A DNA stretch of 20,917 nt from an archaeon (GTDB lineage Archaea; Asgardarchaeota; Hermodarchaeia; Hermodarchaeales; Hermodarchaeaceae). The DNA is taken from contig JABXGY010000294.1 in assembly GCA_016550395.1 (NCBI GenBank), forward strand, positions 1 through 20,917, written 5' to 3'. Shown here one piece after another: positions 7,801 through 14,941 of the stretch. Position numbers and translations under genes: made by a program. Positions within the stretch are counted from its first letter, which is position 1; each line of letters opens with the position of its first letter. Under the pieces are notes generated by a model. It did not search any database. It was not told the DNA's origin and worked only from the letters and a program-made list of their open reading frames with translations.

Positions 7801-9654
7801 AGCGGCTTGGAATGCCTGTAATTGGCGCTCGATATCCTTCTGACGTTTCGCAGCTTTCGCTATATTTTCACGTGCAGCTTCTTTTACTGAATCTTTAGTA
7901 CGATTAATCCGCTCTTCAGCATATTGACCAATTTGTGCTTCCGTAGTTACCAAAGTATTTAGCACAATACCTGTTTGGTGTTTGAGCAGATTTTCTGTCC
8001 GTTTACTAAAGGTACGTGTTTGTTCTTCTTGGAGGGTAATTTTAGATTGGAAATCAGAAAGAAAAGCGTTCGCAGTTTTTCGGATACCGGTTAATCGTCT
8101 TTTTAGACGGGTTCCAAGTTGGTTGGCTATGGACTCAAAATTCCCAGGCAAGGTGGTCTTTTGTTTTTTGAGATCTCTAATGAGCGTTTGGCTGAGAGTA
8201 TTTACTTCGAGTAGTTGAGCGAGATATGCATCCCGCATTTCGACTCCCACCCCCTCACTGGCGACTTCGAGAAGGCGCTCATGATCGGTTTTAACTTGCT
8301 CTGTAAGTGTGTTTAAATCGGATTGAATTTTAGAGAACTGTGAAAAAGTCAATGCTGTTGGAGGCCACTGTGAGATGGTACTTTCTATCTCTTTTTGTAA
8401 CCGCCTATATTCTTGGCTACTAGTTTCAAGGGACTTTTGTAGATCTTGAATGAGGGTTTCTGTGATTTGGGTTAGATTTTCACGTGCACTTTTTATTATT
8501 GAATCCATATCCGCTACAATTTTGTCACTGTTTTGTTGCTGTCGCCGAATCTCTTTCTGAAGGAGTTTCTCAATATGAGATAACATTTCATCCAAGGATT
8601 GCATACGTTGCGTCCAGGTTTCACGAATTTGTGATTTGACGTCCTGATTCTGTTTAGAGAGAATTTGGTTGATTTCATTTTGTAGTGTGGTGATATCCTC
8701 TTGTGATTCTTGAGTGAAAGTTTTGAGGTTAGTGTTAAGGGTGGTTATTGTCTCTTCGGCAATATCGGAAACCCCTTCCTTTTCTGATGTAATTTCAGTT
8801 GTTAGTGTTTTAACACTTGAATCGATGTTTCGCTTTTGTAGAGAATTAGCCTCATCAAGGTGTGTTTTAATCTGCTGTGTAAGTGTGTCTGACTGATCTA
8901 GTAAACGATCGGCAATCGTGGTTAACCATTGTTCGGTTTCTTCTGCATGGGCTTCTAGCCCCTTATTTACATCTGCCAATGAAAGATTCTGAGTCTCATC
9001 TACTTGACTAATTCCTTCTGAAATGGACTTTTTGAGTGATTGTTGAAGACTAGTAATCGACTTAGAAAATTCATCTAAACTTGAAGTGGAAAGATTAGTG
9101 AGAGATTTCTGCAAATTCTCAGCGACGTTATTTAATACAATATTCGTCGCCATGGCTGCTTCATTTAAGGCAATTCCTTGCCGCTCATTCAAATTGTCTA
9201 CAGCTGTTTTAGTCTGTCTAGTCATCGATTGTAGTTCATTTTGAATTTCGCCAATTGTCTTATTTTGAAGCTTTTGCAGTTCATTCCAAGAAGCTTGAGT
9301 CTCTTTTGTGAAAGCTTTAACCTCATCTGATAATTCCTTGTAGGGTGCATAGGCCTGGTATCGAGTTACAACACCTGGTAAGGGTTTCACGAGCTCTCTT
9401 TTCTTCAGCGTATCAAGAGCAGTCTGAACTTTTACAAAAGTAACACCCGAATAACGGCTAATTTCATCAGAGGTTAATTGCCTCATAACAAGTAAAGCAA
9501 TATAAACACGACTCTGAGACTCAGTAAGCTTAAACCTGTTCAGAACTGCTTTGAGTAGATCTGAGGAAATCTCAAAAGCCGTAGAGCACTGAGGAGTGGT
9601 AGACTCTCCATTTTTAGGAGTAGGGGATTTGGAATTATCTTTTTGTGGTGTCAT
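4864..9654 (-). CDS. Giant coiled-coil protein with N-terminal TrmB-like winged helix (1596 aa)
   Basis: No named family fits the whole protein. Residues 1-28 are polar and disordered. Residues about 33-105 form a TrmB/MarR-like winged helix: FKLTESQSRVYIALLVM, then TSDEISRYSGVTFVKVQTAL as helix-turn-helix, then LVKPLPGVVTRYQAYAP as the wing. Residues 105-1596 are almost continuous amphipathic helix rich in Gln, Thr, Glu, Lys, Leu and Ser. Pro/Trp-containing breaks lie near 430 (SQWPPTAL), 501, 715-750, 864, 917, 1073 (RHWLPL) and 1262. There is no membrane segment, signal peptide, Walker motif or SMC head. The reading frame resumes after the TAA into a TrmB-type C-terminal domain, so the intact architecture is winged helix, about 1500-residue coil, PLD-like domain. 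Ordinary TrmB proteins are only 250-350 residues. A role as a DNA-bridging or scaffolding protein is inference. ATG 9654 has GGTGA 8 bases upstream. An AAAATAATC box lies some 40 bases further up. Confidence 0.85.
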   Translation of the reverse strand: MTPQKDNSKSPTPKNGESTTPQCSTAFEISSDLLKAVLNRFKLTESQSRVYIALLVMRQLTSDEISRYSGVTFVKVQTALDTLKKRELVKPLPGVVTRYQAYAPYKELSDEVKAFTKETQASWNELQKLQNKTIGEIQNELQSMTRQTKTAVDNLNERQGIALNEAAMATNIVLNNVAENLQKSLTNLSTSSLDEFSKSITSLQQSLKKSISEGISQVDETQNLSLADVNKGLEAHAEETEQWLTTIADRLLDQSDTLTQQIKTHLDEANSLQKRNIDSSVKTLTTEITSEKEGVSDIAEETITTLNTNLKTFTQESQEDITTLQNEINQILSKQNQDVKSQIRETWTQRMQSLDEMLSHIEKLLQKEIRRQQQNSDKIVADMDSIIKSARENLTQITETLIQDLQKSLETSSQEYRRLQKEIESTISQWPPTALTFSQFSKIQSDLNTLTEQVKTDHERLLEVASEGVGVEMRDAYLAQLLEVNTLSQTLIRDLKKQKTTLPGNFESIANQLGTRLKRRLTGIRKTANAFLSDFQSKITLQEEQTRTFSKRTENLLKHQTGIVLNTLVTTEAQIGQYAEERINRTKDSVKEAARENIAKAAKRQKDIERQLQAFQAALNKMTKETGLELRQEFTQLQNIVKQYSEGIENTADRLREEQALKINTATKGYSLANTKNQKKRNNTINRTLRSHSTQLTKRDQKIITGLAISLQEVIPEYALDALNKYQSTVDEKQAALETQATTTAKSTPSELVTPKQLEIFNNSLTNTLETRLNTITAEIQDFINSKYIQFKKQSDSALSQAREEVTDIQNQQIIQIKDKVEKEFETQINAIFRNCKTTLIRQTNRESQIDKLFQETTSQILKFPTTLKRESKAVRTKIRQELEIILLDFSKKLKNQTLRDKQITAVLKSTKENLIQLPQELLSKTLEKNLSSQVNNFESSLMKFQSFLEDKLKAYGASVNTETQSLHKKLLEVNYAKNLETALSNFLKSATSSAIRTYQDTLVVNLEELKDQAQSTFQTTFEKRLQNQLQKTLQEYLTTEAPEIKPLLDKFKTKLNETIDIYDNEAKMLVDRHWLPLTQIIDEYTNTVINNLNALSTASGTAVDQATVNVTTSLTNYGDDASNLLTATAQAFDREKTGFNEQIIQGINEMQEDCLAQLQETQTLLEALGNDITGQKTALNQNMETKTGEIESLTLANLSAIQEAADSFVESIQKELEEQDARVENLRKSVHELILQQSTNVIDMLTGIQTKLEEFTQNQIPKAQNIIEEIGQTCAEKIDEQRATIDKHLETYASTLSEETGNYITNLQEEIVQLQTVASKLVEKVKLTGATIDTELQQAIKANRVQKLTAIDEQQNTLSKEVTSRLQNFVEQLNASQTQVLTTLTQEADEGKAALDQSNTQIDTALDEILDQTEFKSAEVNQEFQTSLTSKSDLFTKQIQTNLSSINDKVNTTSEQLIQTLTSMLTESQRELDRILSETSQVIEEDNLKTRTGFGQEIEKTLQSFIQTIDLTKTRLSRAIQDSIRHVRESMHIFEESASTDVQKKNETLIASMKQIIDTAEESLVTQTQQTGRRISQTLSKERQTLKTEYQTLAQ

Positions 9655-9773
9655 ATCTCTTCACCAATCTAATCTCTCGGTTACTTACGTAGGATTATTT
9701 TGGACTTGATTGCTGCGACGCTATTGTTTCTCTTCACCAGCTATAAGGGTGCCGCGTCGAAATTCGAAGGGCT

Positions 9774-10937
9774 CTAGAATTTTTCCTTGAGTAGTTGTTC
9801 TTGAGCTGCTAAAACACCAGAACCAATCGGCACTTCATATCCTAAGCGTTTCAATACAATTTCAATGATTGCAATGGTTGCAAGCACGTCACGTTCAGTA
9901 CAGATGTTCATATGATTTGTCCGCCAAATCTTCCCTTTTACGGGTCCTTGTCCACCAGCAATTAGAATTCCCAGATTACGTACTTGTGCCCGAAATTCTT
10001 TATCTGTAATCCCTGATGGGTATTTAACAGCAGTAACGGTGTTCGAATAATAGGCTGGGTCTGCTAACAAATCTAAACCCATTCCTAGATAGCCTGCACG
10101 AGTGATTCGTCCAAGTCGATGATGTCGCTCAATTCGCTGCTCATAACCTTCTTCAAACATGATTGTTAAGGATTCATGTAAACCATACATCAGGCTGATA
10201 GCAGAGGTGAAGGGTGAATCACCAAACCCATCATAACGGTTCTTCGCTTTTAGCAGATCAAGATAATAGGTAGGATTACGTTGTTTGCGGGTCTCGATTT
10301 TTTTCCAGGCCCGAGGTCCGACCCAAATCATACCTAGCCCTGGTGGCACTCCGAGGCATTTTTGACTGCCTGTAACAAGGAGGTCGAAGTTCCACTTATC
10401 AGGATATACGTAATCTCCTCCAACAGATGTTATACCATCCACAATAAAAAGCCGGTCATAATCTCGAACGATTTGCCCAATTTCCTTGGCAGGATTAAGG
10501 ACTCCTGTTGATGTTTCATTATGGCAGATAGTCACGACGCGGATACTCTGGTCGGATGCCAATGATTCACGTATGGCTTCGGGTTCAGCTGCTTGCCCGT
10601 AAGCAAATTCTTGCACTAAAGATTGTGCACCAAACGCTGTGGTGAGTTCCGACCAGCGTTCACTAAACTTGCCATTAACCACATTTAGGACTTTTTCGCC
10701 AGGTTCAATAGCATTTGCTATTGCTGCTTCCATTGCAGCAGTTCCGGAACCAGCGAAAATTAAGACATCTTGTTCGGTATGAAGCAATCGTTGTAAGAGT
10801 GCAACAGTTTCTTTATACGTGGTCTGGTACTCCTTGGTTCTATGACCATATAACACCCGGGACATAGCCCGATAAACTCGTGGGTGAACTGGAACGGGTC
10901 CAGGAATCATTAAGGTGGTGAGCTCTTCATCGTACAT
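9774..10937 (-). CDS. PLP-dependent class V aminotransferase (alanine-glyoxylate / serine-pyruvate type)
   Basis: A fold-type I PLP enzyme of 387 residues, the usual length. It probably transfers an amino group between alanine or serine and glyoxylate or another 2-oxoacid, but the exact substrate pair cannot be read from sequence. The N-terminal TLMIPGPVPVHPRVYRAM is the family signature. GSGTAAMEA (63-71) is the phosphate-binding loop. NETSTGVLNP (140-149) and VDGITSVGGD (166-175) hold the PLP ring contacts, with Asp167. VTGSQKCLGVPPGL places the Schiff-base lysine at Lys193. KIWRTNHMNIC near 337-347 holds the Arg that binds the substrate carboxylate. ATG 10937 directly precedes the conserved start region; CTTATAGG (10993 to 10986, minus strand) is a plausible TATA box. 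It stands in the same direction as the ALDH gene, 106 bases downstream of it, and with its own promoter candidate. Confidence 0.9.
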   Translation of the reverse strand: MYDEELTTLMIPGPVPVHPRVYRAMSRVLYGHRTKEYQTTYKETVALLQRLLHTEQDVLIFAGSGTAAMEAAIANAIEPGEKVLNVVNGKFSERWSELTTAFGAQSLVQEFAYGQAAEPEAIRESLASDQSIRVVTICHNETSTGVLNPAKEIGQIVRDYDRLFIVDGITSVGGDYVYPDKWNFDLLVTGSQKCLGVPPGLGMIWVGPRAWKKIETRKQRNPTYYLDLLKAKNRYDGFGDSPFTSAISLMYGLHESLTIMFEEGYEQRIERHHRLGRITRAGYLGMGLDLLADPAYYSNTVTAVKYPSGITDKEFRAQVRNLGILIAGGQGPVKGKIWRTNHMNICTERDVLATIAIIEIVLKRLGYEVPIGSGVLAAQEQLLKEKF

Positions 10938-10985
10938 GCTTAAACAGCACCAATTCGGTTTAATCCCCCAGCAGAACTAACAATC

Positions 10986-10993
10986 CTATAAGC
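10986..10993 (-). promoter_or_regulatory. TATA-like box for the aminotransferase
   Basis: On the - strand CTTATAGG is about 50 bases before ATG 10937, giving a predicted transcription start near 10963 and a leader of about 25 bases. GGTG at 10951-10948 lies in that leader, 10 bases before the ATG, and could act as a loose Shine-Dalgarno. An alternative TTAAAC box is nearer and would give a leaderless transcript. Confidence 0.35.
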
Positions 10994-11043
10994 CTTTGTG
11001 TCAGGAAAACGCCTAGAGGTACGCAACCCTAATTCATTAGAGA

Positions 11044-12702
11044 TTAAGCAGGGAAGTGTCGGTACTTCAAGTACGATAAGGCTTCATAGAAATATTTCCC
11101 ACCAAATACACCACTCGTTTTGAGTCCTCCAAGATGCGGATAAAAGGTGTCGAAGTGAAGATGATCTGTATTAATTGCAACACCGGGTGCCTCGATTTCA
11201 TCGAAAAATCGGCTCCAGATTTTAGGATTTTCACTATATACAGAAGTCCGCATTCCATAGGGAGAGTTATTAGCTTGACTAATGGCCTGCTCAAATGAAC
11301 GGACCTTCATAATGGGCAAGACTGGACCAAAGGTCTCTTGATACCACATTTGACAATCAAGAGGAACATCACTTAGAATTGTTGGCTTGAAAAACAATCC
11401 TGCATCATCACGTTCATTATGAACATTAATGCGGTACCCACCGGATTCTAATTTTGCCCCTTTTTTTACTGCCTCCTCTGTCATATCAATTATCTGATAT
11501 AACGCTCGACTCCCCATGATTGGAAGATCTGTTTCCGGATCTGCCGGAACACCAACTCTCAATTTTTCACTTAGTTCAACTAATGCATGAATGAAGTCAT
11601 AATAAATCGCCTCATGGAGAAAAAGTCGTTTTGCGGCTAGGCAAATCTGTCCGGAGCCAAAGAAGCGTGCACGACTAACGAAAGCTGCAACTTTCTCAAT
11701 ATTCACATCCTTCCACACCAAGCTCGCTCCACTTCCAGCGAGTTCGGGTACGAAGTGTTTTCCTCGTCTTATCGCCTGAGCCATTAGCTCTAGACCAATT
11801 TTAGAATCACCATAATAGGTCATTGCGTTAAGTGGCGATTCATTAATCATATAATTAGCAATAGGTCGAGCAGGACCGATTACTGCTTGAAAAGCACTGA
11901 TTGGAAAATCTAGAGACTCCATAGCATCTCGAAGAACATATGCTAATTCCATGTTAGTAAGGGGCATTCGAGTCGGTGTACGCGTAACATTAGCATTTCC
12001 AGCATAATATGAACTAAGAATTGCTGTAAATCCCAGACCTAAAGCAGCATTATATGGCGGGAAAATTCCAACAGCCCCAAACGGGTATTTTGTCAAAATA
12101 GTCCTTTCTCCCTCAATAGAACACTGTATTTCCTTAGGCTCTAAACGCTCTGCAATAAAGTCCGCCTTTTCTTTACACAGAGTATCAAACGCTTTCTTGG
12201 TCTGCCAATCAAAGAGCTTCACAGGTGTCCCCTCTGCTATAGCAATTTCTTTAAACTCGTCATAATGGTTCCACATGAAATCACTCAAAGAAAGAATGCT
12301 TTTCATTCGATCTCCAAGAGTCAACCCTTTTCCATTTTCATCTAATTCACGGTGCATTAAATGCCGAATATTTGCCGCTTCTTCACATGCTAAAGCTGCT
12401 TCTTTCACTCCACCAATAGCATATTCAGCAAAAATTAGTTCATCCATTTCATCCTTCGTCGCTTCCGGGAAGCCATGTGCTCGAATATAATCCTTCAATA
12501 AACGAATTTCAGGTGATTTTTCAGGTAACACCCCAGTGAAATATCGGGCAGCAAACCGTCTGAGGGAACCCTGTCCATGCAGTGCCATGGCAAATAGTAT
12601 TCGTGGATCAGTAATCGCCTTATTCATGTCGGGAAATGTACCATTTCGTCCTTGATGGGGTTGTGAAATTTCACCTTTTATTAGGTGCCCAAAGAACCGC
12701 AT
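11044..12702 (-). CDS. NAD(P)-dependent aldehyde dehydrogenase family protein, divergent subfamily
   Basis: Oxidises an aldehyde to the acid (or acyl-CoA) with NAD(P)+; substrate unknown. It is 552 residues, about 50 longer than typical ALDHs because of an N-terminal extension (MRFFGHLIKGEISQPHQGRN onward). The catalytic core is present: PPYNAA (215-220) carries the oxyanion Asn218, ELAGSGA puts the general base at Glu320, FGSGQICLAAKR gives the nucleophile Cys354, and QETFGPVLPI holds Glu456. Some landmarks deviate: the cofactor-binding Lys of the usual KP motif is Arg241 (NVTRTP), the FTGS motif reads YYGDS, and ELGG reads ELAG. ATG 12702 has AAGGTG about 8 bases upstream, a good ribosome-binding site. 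The gene is divergent from the acyl-CoA dehydrogenase fusion across 184 bases, so a shared role in fatty-aldehyde or acyl metabolism is plausible but inferred. Confidence 0.88.
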   Translation of the reverse strand: MRFFGHLIKGEISQPHQGRNGTFPDMNKAITDPRILFAMALHGQGSLRRFAARYFTGVLPEKSPEIRLLKDYIRAHGFPEATKDEMDELIFAEYAIGGVKEAALACEEAANIRHLMHRELDENGKGLTLGDRMKSILSLSDFMWNHYDEFKEIAIAEGTPVKLFDWQTKKAFDTLCKEKADFIAERLEPKEIQCSIEGERTILTKYPFGAVGIFPPYNAALGLGFTAILSSYYAGNANVTRTPTRMPLTNMELAYVLRDAMESLDFPISAFQAVIGPARPIANYMINESPLNAMTYYGDSKIGLELMAQAIRRGKHFVPELAGSGASLVWKDVNIEKVAAFVSRARFFGSGQICLAAKRLFLHEAIYYDFIHALVELSEKLRVGVPADPETDLPIMGSRALYQIIDMTEEAVKKGAKLESGGYRINVHNERDDAGLFFKPTILSDVPLDCQMWYQETFGPVLPIMKVRSFEQAISQANNSPYGMRTSVYSENPKIWSRFFDEIEAPGVAINTDHLHFDTFYPHLGGLKTSGVFGGKYFYEALSYLKYRHFPA

Positions 12703-12886
12703 TATTTACACCTTCGTTCTTATGGTGGATTTTCTGGTATCTCTGAAGCTTGTGGGGAGACCTACTCTTATGCATATCACTTGGTCAAACACTCTAATCT
12801 AATAAGAATCACTAAATTATAGAACAATATTAATCCCTAAAGCCTTAGCGACGCTTCAGCTAAACTCCTCAGGTGGGATTTGATAA
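12703..12886. promoter_or_regulatory. Divergent promoter region between ALDH and the ACAD fusion
   Basis: The 184-base gap is A/T-rich and holds no gene. On the + strand TAAATTATA (12813-12821) is a TATA-like box about 66 bases before ATG 12887, and AGGTGGG (12871-12877), 9 bases before that ATG, is a strong Shine-Dalgarno. On the - strand ATATGCATAA (12777 to 12768) may be a TATA box for the ALDH gene, with AAGGTG as its ribosome-binding site. I saw no convincing long palindrome to call an operator. Confidence 0.4.
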
Positions 12887-14917
12887 ATGACTCTCATCAA
12901 TGATGATGAATTACTCTATACACAGGATGAACTCGCCTTTCGTCAGCAAGTCCGTGAATTCATAGAACGTGAAATTAAACCAATGAAGCTCAAGATTGAA
13001 ACACGAGATTTTAACCATCGGCCCTTTTTCAAGAAACTTGCCGAAGCTGGATTGTCCGGGCTATTCATCCCAGAAGAATATGGCGGTTCAAATAAACCCT
13101 TTATGTACCAACTTATTGCAGGTGAAGAACTCTCGACAGTTTCTCCCTCTACAACGATGATGTTTGGAGCCAGTTGCACCCTAAGTGCGATACCCATCTT
13201 ACGCTTTGGTACCGAGGATCAAAAAAAGAAATACCTTGCTCCATTAGCTAAAGGCGATAAAATAGGAGCCCTAGCCATCACTGAACCTTCCGTGGGAAGC
13301 GATACGGCTGGTATGGAAACTAATGCGGTTTGGAATGATACAGACCAATGCTGGGTGCTAAATGGTGAAAAACGTTACATTACCAATGGAAGTATCGCTG
13401 ACCAAATTGTTGTCTTTGCGATTACAGATCCCACAGTAGATAGTAAAAGTGGGATGTCTGCCTTCATTATTGAAACTTCGTGGAAAGGATTCTCCGTTGA
13501 ACGCGATTTCTCATTAATGGGGCGCGGTGGAGTTCATGCGTCACATATCAGATTTCAAAATATGAAAGTACCTAAAAACAATCTATTAGGAAAAGTCAAT
13601 CAAGGTTTTCTCATTTTAATGGATGAATTAGATTCCGAACGAATTGGAATTGCTGCTGAGGCATTAGGGTGCATGCGGGCTTCATTTGAAATTGCCGTTG
13701 ACTATTCGCAAAAACGAATTCAATTCAATCAACCAATTTCCAGATTTGAAGGTGTGTCTTTTAAAATCGCGGACATGGCTACCAAAATGCGTGCGGCTCG
13801 GTTGCTCGTTGTGACAGCCGCACGGATGGTCGATAGAGGGCTTCCCTGTACCAAAGAAGCGACTATGGCGAAACTTTTTGCAACTGAGGCATCGGTCGAA
13901 GTCTGTGATTTAGCCATTCAAATCTGTGGTGGGGCAGGTTATGTCAGAGACTACTTCCCTCTCGAACAATTCTACCGTGATGCTCGATTAGGCACTATTG
14001 GCGGTGGTACATCAGAAATCATGCGTTTTCTCATCCAACGGGAGGTCTATATCGAACATAAACGGGGTCAAGTCCAAAAGCAACCCCTACCAGATATCAA
14101 AGCTATTGATTTCGATATGCTTATGACCGCTATCCCAAAAGGATTCCGACCCGAACGCGCAGAAGGCATTTCAGCCCAGATTCAATTTCTATTCACTGAC
14201 GAGAATGCTTGGTTGCTTATAATCAAAGACCAAAAATGTACCATCACTAAGAAACAGATCAAACAACCTACGATGATTATAAGAACCGATACAACAACAT
14301 GGAAAAATATTCTATTAGGTCAACTTGATGCTATGCAGGCAATGATGGCTAAAAAGGTCACTATTGATACCGACGATATGGACCTACTTCTTAGATTTGC
14401 TAGAATGTTCCGTTTCACACCCGATATCCTAGAAGGCGAAAAAATAGAGCATAAACCCTCTAGAGAGGTGCACGTTAAAGAAGAGCCAACGTTTGTTATT
14501 GGTAAAAGCTTAGATGAAATAGAAATCGGTGAAACAGCAAAAGATTCCATGAAAGTGACCGAAGACCATATTGAATGGTACGCAAAAATGTCTGGTGATT
14601 ATAATCCCCTTCACATGGATGATGAGTATGCCGCCACGACCATCTTTGGCCGTCGCATCGCCCATGGTCCCATTGGCGGGGCCTTAGTCGCTCGAGTAAT
14701 TGGGATGAAATTACCGGGATTAGGTACTTTAGCCTTTAATATGAAAGTGACATTCACAGCCCCTGTTTTTCCGAATGATGAACTTACTGCAACCGTTGAA
14801 GCCACTGAAAAAGTACCTGAAAAGAACCTCCTACGGCTTAGCTTCACCGTTGTCAATCAAGACGGCCAAGAAGTTTTGAATGGTTACGCCAACGTTCTTC
14901 CTCCAATTAAAAAATGA
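12887..14917 (+). CDS. Fused acyl-CoA dehydrogenase - SCP2 - MaoC (R)-enoyl-CoA hydratase
   Basis: One 676-residue protein with three domains. Residues 1-395 are an FAD acyl-CoA dehydrogenase: ALAITEPSVGSDTAGM (129-144), EKRYITNG (161-168), YRDARLGTIGGGTSEIMR (363-380). The MCAD-type catalytic Glu position is Gly373, but Glu251 in LDSERIGIAAEALG sits where isovaleryl- and long-chain-CoA dehydrogenases hold theirs, so activity is expected. Residues about 403-515 match SCP2 lipid-carrier domains (GFRPERAEGISAQIQF, then a beta strand with AWLLIIKDQKCTI, then WKNILLGQLDAMQAMMAKKV). Residues about 535-676 are a MaoC hot-dog hydratase with the hydratase-2 motif YAKMSGDYNPLHMDDEYA; Asp571 and His576 are the expected catalytic pair. 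Predicted reaction: acyl-CoA to trans-2-enoyl-CoA to (R)-3-hydroxyacyl-CoA, with a lipid-binding domain between. The order of SCP2 and MaoC and the partner enzyme differ from peroxisomal MFE-2. It heads a four-gene + strand run. Confidence 0.93.
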   Translation: MTLINDDELLYTQDELAFRQQVREFIEREIKPMKLKIETRDFNHRPFFKKLAEAGLSGLFIPEEYGGSNKPFMYQLIAGEELSTVSPSTTMMFGASCTLSAIPILRFGTEDQKKKYLAPLAKGDKIGALAITEPSVGSDTAGMETNAVWNDTDQCWVLNGEKRYITNGSIADQIVVFAITDPTVDSKSGMSAFIIETSWKGFSVERDFSLMGRGGVHASHIRFQNMKVPKNNLLGKVNQGFLILMDELDSERIGIAAEALGCMRASFEIAVDYSQKRIQFNQPISRFEGVSFKIADMATKMRAARLLVVTAARMVDRGLPCTKEATMAKLFATEASVEVCDLAIQICGGAGYVRDYFPLEQFYRDARLGTIGGGTSEIMRFLIQREVYIEHKRGQVQKQPLPDIKAIDFDMLMTAIPKGFRPERAEGISAQIQFLFTDENAWLLIIKDQKCTITKKQIKQPTMIIRTDTTTWKNILLGQLDAMQAMMAKKVTIDTDDMDLLLRFARMFRFTPDILEGEKIEHKPSREVHVKEEPTFVIGKSLDEIEIGETAKDSMKVTEDHIEWYAKMSGDYNPLHMDDEYAATTIFGRRIAHGPIGGALVARVIGMKLPGLGTLAFNMKVTFTAPVFPNDELTATVEATEKVPEKNLLRLSFTVVNQDGQEVLNGYANVLPPIKK

Positions 14918-14923
14918 TGCGAA

Positions 14924-14941
14924 AGGAAGGGAACTAGAATT
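14924..14941 (+). promoter_or_regulatory. Ribosome-binding site and probable ATT start of the FAD oxidoreductase
   Basis: AGGAAGGG at 14924-14931 lies 7 bases before ATT at 14939. The frame contains no ATG, GTG, TTG or CTG between the TGA at 14915-14917 and the Rossmann motif at about 14978-15007. The ATT is the only codon with both ideal spacing and the right distance from the dinucleotide-binding fold. Confidence 0.5.

Noticed and set aside
5531..9000. Several + strand open frames opposite the giant coiled-coil gene (60-90 codons)
   Set aside because: They are hydrophobic Cys/Phe/Leu-rich shadows produced by the complement of Lys/Glu/Gln-rich codons, with no ribosome-binding sites.
12703..12886. 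Operator palindrome for a TetR/FadR-type regulator between ALDH and the ACAD fusion
   Set aside because: Only short A/T-rich matches and a hexamer palindrome were seen; no convincing inverted repeat.
13998..14012. ACAD domain judged inactive from loss of Glu at 373
   Set aside because: Glu251 occupies the alternative catalytic position known in IVD and LCAD.
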